A stretch of 5,673 nt of DNA, taken from Mageeibacillus sp. UBA1193 (lineage in GTDB: Bacteria; Bacillota; Clostridia; Saccharofermentanales; Saccharofermentanaceae). The notes beneath the pieces were generated by a model. It was not told the origin of the DNA, did not search any database, and saw only the letters and a list, made by a program, of their open reading frames with translations. Position 1 is the first letter of the stretch. Each line of letters opens with the position of its first letter. The position numbers were made by a program, and so were the translations under genes. Shown here one piece after another: positions 1 to 4,715 of the stretch. The DNA lies in NCBI GenBank assembly GCA_002310155.1, contig DBYF01000132.1, forward strand, positions 31,471 to 37,143, written 5' to 3'.

Positions 1-686
1 ACACCGAGCTTCTGGATCGGAACTTCCTGATCCAGACCGGTACCGATCATGACGAGTTCATCGCCATCCATGAGTTTCAGGTGAACTTTCTTATCCGGAA
101 GCACTTCACCATCCTGAGAAAATCTTCCCAGATACTGGGTAAGTTCATTTCTTCCCTCATGCTGATACTCAGCTTCCTTCGGGATCGCGCCCATCTGAAC
201 ATAGCGGTGGGCAACAGTCTGATTCTCAGTTAGAGAGATCAGTTTACCCTGACGGAACATCCAGATGTGTGTATTACCAATGTTCATTACACGGAGGGTA
301 TCACCTTCGATGATGACCATCGACATGGAAACACGGATCTTCGCACCATTATGCTTGATCGATTCGTTACATACGGTGTTATTCAGAACATTTACGACCT
401 GATTCGTAAAGCTCTCATAATCCAGAACACTCATCTGCTGTGTAGCAGCGGTGATCTCCTGCATCTTAGCCAGAACAGCCTGAAGCGTCATGGCAGCGAG
501 CGTATCATCTCCCTGAGCGGAAAACAGAGCACAGATCTGGATCGGCGCGGTAGACTTAGCAGAACGCACATAGGAAGAACTGAACTCTTCCGGCAGACGG
601 TAAAGGCTGTGGAAATATACGTTTTCCTGGTTCTTACCCAGGACCTGATTAGTTTCGCATACAACTGCGGACGAAGTCTTACTCAT
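1..686 (-). CDS. PP2C-type phosphatase-like protein, probably catalytically degenerate (3' end outside window)
   Basis: The 228 residues visible follow the PP2C (PPM/Stp1-PstP) pattern, but key positions differ. The opening N-Q-E-N-V-Y (19-24) resembles the family's NNEDSVY. Residues 133-148 (VMNIGNTHIWMFRQGK) match the core normally written VGDSRAYLFRDGK, and RNELTQYLG (179-187) matches RNxLTRxLG. The DGMGG metal loop should fall at 54-60, where LFSAQGD is found; GDS is replaced by GNT (137-139); the SDGL metal motif is replaced by GTGL (215-218). Active PP2C enzymes dephosphorylate Ser/Thr-phosphoproteins using two or three metals held by these Asp residues, so this copy may be a pseudophosphatase or a binding/sensor domain (inference). 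No signal peptide or membrane segment is seen, so it is probably cytoplasmic. It starts one base after the LCP gene stop, with GGGAGG at 696-701 inside that gene, 9 bases before the ATG, which suggests translational coupling. The C-terminal part, with the last expected metal Asp, lies beyond position 1. Confidence 0.72.
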   Translation of the reverse strand, partial: MSKTSSAVVCETNQVLGKNQENVYFHSLYRLPEEFSSSYVRSAKSTAPIQICALFSAQGDDTLAAMTLQAVLAKMQEITAATQQMSVLDYESFTNQVVNVLNNTVCNESIKHNGAKIRVSMSMVIIEGDTLRVMNIGNTHIWMFRQGKLISLTENQTVAHRYVQMGAIPKEAEYQHEGRNELTQYLGRFSQDGEVLPDKKVHLKLMDGDELVMIGTGLDQEVPIQKLG

Positions 687-687
687 G

Positions 688-1806
688 TTACTCTTCCTCC
701 CAGATGAATTTATGCAGATCCTTAAGTTGTTGATCCCAGTCAACGATCATCATCCACGGATTATCCTGAACCCGGAACATGCCGTCAGCCGGTGCACGAT
801 ACTCTCTTGTATCATCGATAACGTCGATAGCATCCATAGCGACACGCATGATATCCATAGCATTCATATTTGTCTCAAACATTCCGGCAGAATCTTCAAG
901 AAGTGCGATCTTCTCAAGTTTTCCGTAGGAAGCGACCTTATTCATAAGTGCAAGCGCAAGAGTACGCTGACGGCCGGAACGGACATAGTCAGAGTCAAGG
1001 CTTCTGATTCTGGCCCAGGAAGTCGCCTGAATACCATTCAGAGTCTGCTTTCCCTCATGGGTAAGCATCGGAACATTCTTTCCAAGGAGTTCATTCTCCT
1101 CGGCGATGTTCTGATTGGCATACTTGACCTCACCGGCTGTAACGTCGATCTCAACGCCTCCGACCATATCGATGATTCCGGAAGAACTACCAAAGTCAAG
1201 CATGACAAAGCGCTGGATATCCAGACCGAAGTTGTCATTGATCGTATTGATCAGAAGTCCTACACCACCATAAGCGTATGAATGTGTGAGCTTATCGGTC
1301 GCAGATCTTCCCTCGATCTTCACGCCTGTGTCACGCATAAGAGAGATCATCTTTACACAGTCTCTTCTCTTATCGATGGAAACGACCAGGATCGCGTCCG
1401 CACGGCAGTTGACATCATTTGTACCACGAGAATCGACACCAAATACGAGGATATTCTCGACTTTGCTGTCCTTCTGAGCGACTTTCTTGATCGGATACTT
1501 CTTGTTGACGTAAACACGTGTGTGTCCGCCCTCTGCCCAGGAAGACGCAACATCGCCTGAATCCAGATCGATGTCATCAAGATTATCGAATTCAATGGTC
1601 TCATACTGGCTCTTGCTGACAAAAGGAGTATTAACGAAGCCAACAGCGCCAAGCTGTTTATAAACATAAATGATCATTCCGGTTCCCAGGCCAAGGAGGG
1701 CACAAAGGATAAAGCACAGGACCTTGATCACGATCCTGACCTTAGACTTCTTGGGAGCCTTTTTGTTAGAACCGGCATCCGCACGGTCATAAGTATTAGA
1801 AGACAT
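688..1806 (-). CDS. LCP (LytR-CpsA-Psr) family cell-wall glycopolymer ligase
   Basis: A 372-residue membrane-anchored protein: a short basic cytoplasmic N-terminus (KKAPKKSK), one membrane segment at about 24-49, then an extracytoplasmic LCP domain at about 117-291. Family motifs visible are VFGVDSRG (121-128), R135/D137 in RADAIL, MRDTGV (157-162), DKLTHSYAYGG (171-181) and the Arg-rich signature WARIRSLDSDYVRSGRQR (264-281). LCP proteins move undecaprenyl-linked glycopolymers such as teichoic acid or capsule onto peptidoglycan (and in some species glycosylate proteins), using the Arg/Asp pocket for the pyrophosphate lipid and Mg. The specific polymer cannot be told from sequence. The ATG at 1806 is chosen because AAAGGG lies 6 bases upstream; an in-frame ATG at 1827 has no ribosome site and falls at the predicted transcription start. 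The gene heads a leftward unit with the PP2C-like gene. The C-terminal tail beyond the domain ends in the acidic WEEE, whose codons carry the next gene's ribosome site. Confidence 0.95.
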   Translation of the reverse strand: MSSNTYDRADAGSNKKAPKKSKVRIVIKVLCFILCALLGLGTGMIIYVYKQLGAVGFVNTPFVSKSQYETIEFDNLDDIDLDSGDVASSWAEGGHTRVYVNKKYPIKKVAQKDSKVENILVFGVDSRGTNDVNCRADAILVVSIDKRRDCVKMISLMRDTGVKIEGRSATDKLTHSYAYGGVGLLINTINDNFGLDIQRFVMLDFGSSSGIIDMVGGVEIDVTAGEVKYANQNIAEENELLGKNVPMLTHEGKQTLNGIQATSWARIRSLDSDYVRSGRQRTLALALMNKVASYGKLEKIALLEDSAGMFETNMNAMDIMRVAMDAIDVIDDTREYRAPADGMFRVQDNPWMMIVDWDQQLKDLHKFIWEEE

Positions 1807-1812
1807 ATATTT

Positions 1813-1818
1813 TCCCTT
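1813..1818 (-). promoter_or_regulatory. Ribosome binding site that decides the LCP gene start
   Basis: On the minus strand AAGGGA, within GAAAGGGAAA, sits 6 bases before the ATG at 1806. The in-frame ATG seven codons upstream (1827) has no comparable purine-rich site, so translation is placed at 1806. Confidence 0.75.
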
Positions 1819-1832
1819 TCTTAACATGCTAC

Positions 1833-1861
1833 ATATTAACCGATTTCATTACACTTTTCAA
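1833..1861 (-). promoter_or_regulatory. Sigma-A-type promoter for the LCP/PP2C-like unit
   Basis: Read on the minus strand, TTGAAA (1861-1856) is followed after exactly 17 bases by TAATAT (1838-1833). Both are one base from consensus. Transcription would start near 1826, giving a leader of about 20 bases before the ATG at 1806. The -35 box lies 8 bases from that of the divergent lipoprotein gene. Confidence 0.75.
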
Positions 1862-1869
1862 TGTTGTGC

Positions 1870-1896
1870 TTGATATTTGGCATGTTATGTTACAAT
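1870..1896 (+). promoter_or_regulatory. Probable promoter for the DUF3048 lipoprotein gene
   Basis: TTGATA (1870-1875) and TACAAT (1891-1896) are separated by a short 15-base spacer. The -10 is preceded by TG plus one base (TGTTACAAT), an extended -10 feature that can offset the poor spacing. The start would be near 1903, leaving a leader of about 24 bases. An alternative pair, TTGGCA (1877-1882) with CATATA (1900-1905) at 17 bases, would put the start almost on the ribosome site and is less attractive. Confidence 0.55.
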
Positions 1897-1913
1897 AGAC
1901 ATATATTTAGAAC

Positions 1914-1919
1914 AAGGAG
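1914..1919 (+). promoter_or_regulatory. Ribosome binding site that decides the lipoprotein start
   Basis: AAGGAG lies 7 bases before the ATG at 1927. That start gives a clean lipoprotein signal peptide (MKKHILK...). The in-frame ATG at 1861 lies upstream of the predicted -10 box and would add 22 residues that destroy the signal, so it is rejected. Confidence 0.85.
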
Positions 1920-1926
1920 CAGAAAA

Positions 1927-3144
1927 ATGAAAAAGCACATCTTGAAATTAGCGGCTCTTTCGATGTCACTAATGCTTTTCTCTTCACCTCTCATCGCTTG
2001 CGGTAAGAAAGAACAGGAGACCGTAAGTTACGAGACCTGGTGGACTTCATCCGACACTGAATCTTCAGCTGAGGAATCAACACAACCTACATCAGCACCT
2101 TCTACGGCAGCATCGTCCGAGACATCCGAGACTACACCTGAAAACATCGCTATCAACCCATTTACCGGTCTTTACGAGATGGATAAAGCGAATGTCGGCA
2201 AAAGAGGCATCGGAATTACCATCAATAACTGTAAAGTAGCTAATCCGCAGCGCGGAACCACTGAAGCCTCTGTTATCTTCGAGTATGAGACAGAAGGCGG
2301 TCAGACAAGACTTCTCTGCATGTATCCTGACATCTCCAAAGTACCGCTCGTAGGTGCCGTAAGAAGCGGCCGTGTTGGTGCTTCGGACATGTGCGCAGGT
2401 ACCGGCGCGATCTTCGTATGCTGGGGTGCAGACTACACAGCCGTTCCGGCTCATGTTAAGAACAACAAGATCGACTGGATGGATCTCAACGATTACATTT
2501 ACGATTCTCTCCGCGGCCATGATGCTGACGAAGTTCCGGAAGGACGCTTCTGCTGGAGAGACCGTGAATGGATGAACCAGCCCGGTCATCGTACAGGCGT
2601 TGAGCACTGTGGTGTTACACGTGGTGACTTTATCCTTAAGGCAACCGAGAAGTTTAAGATCGATACCAACGGTACTATGCCGACCATGTTCAACTTCGTT
2701 GAAACAGGTACTGCTAAGATGACCGATCCGGTCGACTGCACAGAGATCAATGTATACTTCTCCGGCACAAACGATGACGGACTGTTCGTATACAATGCCG
2801 CTGAAGGCGTTTACTACAAGAGCCAGTACAATGGTGAGCCCCAGATGGACTGCAATGTTGATAAGCAGATCAGCTTCACCAATGTATTCGTTCTCTTCGT
2901 ACCGATCAATGCTCGTCCGAACGACAGCAGTTCCGAGCGTCATAAGGATATCCACTTCGAAGAAGGCGGATCCGGTTATTACGTTTCTAACGGTAAGCTG
3001 GAGAACATCACCTGGACAAAGCCCACACCGAACGACCAGATCAAGTGCTTTGACAGCAATGGCAAAGAGATCGAAGTCAATGCCGGTAAGTCCTACATCT
3101 GCGTAGTTGATACAGACTATGCGAAGAAGACCACATACAAGTGA
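1927..3144 (+). CDS. DUF3048 / YerB-family lipoprotein
   Basis: A 405-residue protein with a type II signal peptide: basic MKKHILK, a hydrophobic stretch, and lipobox LIAC with the lipid-bearing cysteine at 25. Residues about 30-75 are a Ser/Thr/Glu-rich flexible spacer. The N-terminal DUF3048 domain starts at NPFTGL (77-82) and includes NNCKVANPQRG (100-110), FEYETEGGQTRLL (118-130) and VGAVRSGR (142-149), which match the family's 'ID NxPxARPQ', 'VEGGxTRxL' and 'GPVRSAR' blocks. The C-terminal domain (about 270-395) contains FTNVFVLFVP, GGSGYYVSNGK, ITWTKPTPND and CFDSNGKEIEVNAGKSYICVV, as in DUF3048_C. The protein should be anchored on the outer face of the membrane. The family's biochemical role is not established; Bacillus subtilis YerB is an uncharacterised lipoprotein. 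It has ten further cysteines (102, 131, 156, 165, 209, 228, 271, 309, 374, 392), many for an exported protein. It is a single-gene unit, divergent from the LCP gene and closed by the hairpin downstream. Confidence 0.92.
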   Translation: MKKHILKLAALSMSLMLFSSPLIACGKKEQETVSYETWWTSSDTESSAEESTQPTSAPSTAASSETSETTPENIAINPFTGLYEMDKANVGKRGIGITINNCKVANPQRGTTEASVIFEYETEGGQTRLLCMYPDISKVPLVGAVRSGRVGASDMCAGTGAIFVCWGADYTAVPAHVKNNKIDWMDLNDYIYDSLRGHDADEVPEGRFCWRDREWMNQPGHRTGVEHCGVTRGDFILKATEKFKIDTNGTMPTMFNFVETGTAKMTDPVDCTEINVYFSGTNDDGLFVYNAAEGVYYKSQYNGEPQMDCNVDKQISFTNVFVLFVPINARPNDSSSERHKDIHFEEGGSGYYVSNGKLENITWTKPTPNDQIKCFDSNGKEIEVNAGKSYICVVDTDYAKKTTYK

Positions 3145-3167
3145 TCGAAGAGAAAAACAAGCAAATC

Positions 3168-3195
3168 AAAAAGGAGCGGATAACCGCTCCTTTTT
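3168..3195. terminator. Strong intrinsic terminator, usable from both strands
   Basis: A perfect 12-bp stem (arms 3168-3179 and 3184-3195, GC-rich core GGAGCGG/CCGCTCC) closes a 4-base ATAA loop. On the plus strand the transcript ends in TTTTTCTTT after the core; on the minus strand it ends in TTTTTGATTT. It sits 23 bases after the lipoprotein stop and 23 bases beyond the stop of the leftward gene at 3219, so it can terminate both converging units. Confidence 0.93.
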
Positions 3196-3218
3196 CTTTG
3201 CAATAAAACCTGTTAAGA

Positions 3219-3578
3219 TCAGCTCTTTATAAGTCCTGTAAGCTCCGCATAAGTCAGAGGACGGATAATGACCTCATCTTTAGTCTCCTCGAGTTTATAG
3301 GGATCGAGCTGTTTCAGTGCTTTGTCATAAGGAAGCGTACCGATGATCTTCTTATCTGTCGAACTGATAAGAAGCAGGATAAAGCGGTCTGTTTCCTCAT
3401 AGAAATCATGGGGCTTCTTAAGAAGTCTCGTCGCAATACCTTCATTCAGAGAGAAAGAACCGGCAGGATTGCCGTTACTGTCACTGAGGTAATTGTATGA
3501 CGGTGTATAAGCGTTATTCCATAACGGAGACTGGTTGATCTCCTTCTCATTATCTTTCTTACGGTCAAAAAAGCCCAT
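3219..3578 (-). CDS. Small hypothetical protein downstream of VanZ-family gene
   Basis: I do not recognise this 119-residue protein. It begins with a highly charged segment (MGFFDRKKDNEKE), then an Asn/Ser/Tyr-rich, probably flexible region (about 15-45). A region that looks folded follows: NEGIATRLLKKPHDFYEE (45-62), a hydrophobic strand RFILLLISS (65-73), then KKIIGTLPYDKALKQLDPY and a second strand DEVIIRPLTY (101-110). There is no signal peptide or membrane span, so it is likely cytoplasmic, possibly at the membrane through its neighbour. It is very probably a real gene: GAGGAG at 3588-3593 lies 9 bases before the ATG, the gap to the VanZ-family stop is only 3 bases, and the gene ends just before the shared terminator. 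The ribosome site lies inside the last codons of the upstream gene (E-E-M), suggesting coupled translation and a linked role. Confidence 0.8.
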   Translation of the reverse strand: MGFFDRKKDNEKEINQSPLWNNAYTPSYNYLSDSNGNPAGSFSLNEGIATRLLKKPHDFYEETDRFILLLISSTDKKIIGTLPYDKALKQLDPYKLEETKDEVIIRPLTYAELTGLIKS

Positions 3579-3581
3579 CTA

Positions 3582-4160
3582 TCACATCTCCTCTATGTGT
3601 GTTTCCTGCGGAATGATCATCACATTCATCTTCTTATTCTTCACGTATACGTAGATAGATACCACAATACGGATGATCAGCATGACAACGACCGCGCCGC
3701 AAAGATCAAGGAAAACATCGAACAGACTCGAAGATCTGCCTTCAACGAAGATCTGATGATACTCATCAGCAGATGCGGATAAAGCCGTGATCCAAAGCGA
3801 TACAGCGATATACACCTCATTATCGTTTTTAAACTTATCAAGGAAATTCATTTCCGGCTGAATTACACGAGCCTGGACATGATTCGTCGCGAACATCGCG
3901 ATATATGCAAGTACCGAAAGGACTGTAAACTCAAAGATATGAGCGCAGCTTCTTACTACATTCTCGCTTACAGTAACATGGAAAACATCGTAGATCCGCT
4001 CGATAAGGTGCTGGGAACGGAGTGAGGAAGCATCTGCTGTCTCTGCCGAGAGGGAAAAGATCACAGCGAGCCATCCGATCACCAGTATCCACATGATGAA
4101 CGCAAAAAAGAAATATAAGGGATGAAATGTCGCTTTCTTCTTTTCCTGTGTCAGTCCCAT
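3582..4160 (-). CDS. VanZ-family integral membrane protein
   Basis: A 192-residue membrane protein with about four hydrophobic segments (roughly 13-37, 71-91, 114-131 and 150-173). It carries the VanZ-family pattern: WLAVIFSLSAETADASSLRS (30-49), RSCAHIFEF (70-78, with H74 and E77), and ADEYHQIFVEGRSS (131-144) followed by DVFLDLCGAVV (148-158). VanZ itself gives low-level teicoplanin resistance in enterococci, and relatives occur widely in Bacillota envelopes; most have no tested function, and resistance should not be assumed. There is no van cluster here. The loop between segments 2 and 3 (about 92-113) is long and charged, and the tail after the last segment is basic then ends IEEM. The ATG at 4160 is preferred because AGGAG is 9 bases upstream; the in-frame ATG at 4169 touches that site directly. 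It is the first gene of a two-gene unit with the small unknown protein. Confidence 0.9.
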   Translation of the reverse strand: MGLTQEKKKATFHPLYFFFAFIMWILVIGWLAVIFSLSAETADASSLRSQHLIERIYDVFHVTVSENVVRSCAHIFEFTVLSVLAYIAMFATNHVQARVIQPEMNFLDKFKNDNEVYIAVSLWITALSASADEYHQIFVEGRSSSLFDVFLDLCGAVVVMLIIRIVVSIYVYVKNKKMNVMIIPQETHIEEM

Positions 4161-4169
4161 CCTGCACAT

Positions 4170-4175
4170 CTCCTA
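4170..4175 (-). promoter_or_regulatory. Ribosome binding site for the VanZ-family gene
   Basis: TAGGAG on the minus strand is separated by 9 bases from the ATG at 4160 but by none from the ATG at 4169. The spacing favours the shorter protein, though the choice changes only three residues. Confidence 0.6.
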
Positions 4176-4190
4176 CGGAATATCATGTAA

Positions 4191-4219
4191 AGTATACTAC
4201 ATTTATTGGAACTTCTCAA
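4191..4219 (-). promoter_or_regulatory. Sigma-A-type promoter for the VanZ-family unit
   Basis: On the minus strand TTGAGA (4219-4214) is followed after 17 bases by TATACT (4196-4191). Transcription would begin near 4184, giving a leader of about 24 bases. It lies in the 81-base gap after smpB, where no clear terminator hairpin is visible, so some read-through from tsaD-smpB is possible. Confidence 0.78.
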
Positions 4220-4241
4220 AATTATTAGTGAAGTGAAAAGA

Positions 4242-4715
4242 TCATGAACGGTTTCTCTGATCCTTCATAGCGCGGTCAATGTCACGTTTGGCGGTCTTCT
4301 CCGCAGCTGAATCACGTTTGTCGAAGTTCTTCTTACCTCTTGCCAGGCCGATCTCAAACTTTACTTTCCCATCCTTAAAGTAGCACTTAGTAGGAACGAT
4401 CGTCAGTCCATCCTGCTTTACCGTAGAGAACAAACGGATGATCTCACTCTTATGCATCAGAAGCTTTCTGGTCCTCATCGGATCCAGATTAAAGCGGTTT
4501 CCCTGTTCATATGGGCTGATATGCACACCGATCAGGAAGATCTCACCTTCCTTGACCTGAACATAGCTGTCCTTAAGATTTACTTTTCCGGCTCGAAGCG
4601 ACTTAACTTCCGTACCGGAAAGCACTATACCCGCTTCAAACTTCTCATCGATAAAATAGTCATGGAAAGCCTTCCGGTTCTCCGCTATGACCTTGATACC
4701 TTTCTTAATTGCCAT
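4242..4715 (-). CDS. smpB: SsrA-binding protein SmpB (trans-translation)
   Basis: A full-length 157-residue SmpB, the usual size. It binds tmRNA (SsrA) and brings it to ribosomes stalled on broken messages, so that the nascent chain is tagged and the ribosome released. Conserved blocks are ENRKAFHDYFIDEKFEAGIV (12-31), LSGTEVKSLRAGKVNLKDSY (32-51), ISPYEQGNRFNLDPMRTRKL (66-85) and GLARGKKNFDKRDS (123-136), then a basic tail (AKRDIDRAMKDQRNRS) of the kind that becomes helical in the mRNA channel. The usual NHDP is NLDP here, a minor change. The start overlaps the end of tsaD by 11 bases, with AGGAGG inside tsaD, so the two are co-transcribed and probably translationally coupled. The ssrA RNA gene is not in this window. 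Confidence 0.98.
   Translation of the reverse strand: MAIKKGIKVIAENRKAFHDYFIDEKFEAGIVLSGTEVKSLRAGKVNLKDSYVQVKEGEIFLIGVHISPYEQGNRFNLDPMRTRKLLMHKSEIIRLFSTVKQDGLTIVPTKCYFKDGKVKFEIGLARGKKNFDKRDSAAEKTAKRDIDRAMKDQRNRS

Noticed and set aside
32..686. Frameshift or pseudogene as the cause of the missing PP2C motifs
   Set aside because: The frame is intact over 228 codons, with a proper start, and matching motifs occur both before and after each altered site in the same frame.
267..1560. Rightward open frames across the PP2C-like and LCP genes (267-707, 685-1281, 1282-1560)
   Set aside because: They are antisense to genes with clear family motifs, lack convincing ribosome sites and encode no recognisable protein.
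1823..1886. Inverted 7-base arms AACATGC (1823-1829) and GCATGTT (1880-1886) across the divergent promoters
   Set aside because: The arms are short, far apart (50 bases) and AT-rich; they lie at different places relative to each promoter, so chance is a sufficient explanation.
1861..1926. A 22-residue N-terminal extension of the lipoprotein starting at 1861
   Set aside because: The ATG lies upstream of the predicted -10 box, has no ribosome site, and would bury the lipoprotein signal.
2092..2955. A 287-codon leftward open frame inside the lipoprotein gene
   Set aside because: It is fully antisense to the well-supported DUF3048 gene, shows no domain motif and follows from that gene's codon bias.
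3582..4160. VanZ-family gene as a glycopeptide resistance determinant
   Set aside because: No vanA/H/X or vanRS genes are nearby and the gene sits in a core-like setting; the family is broad, so resistance is not supported.
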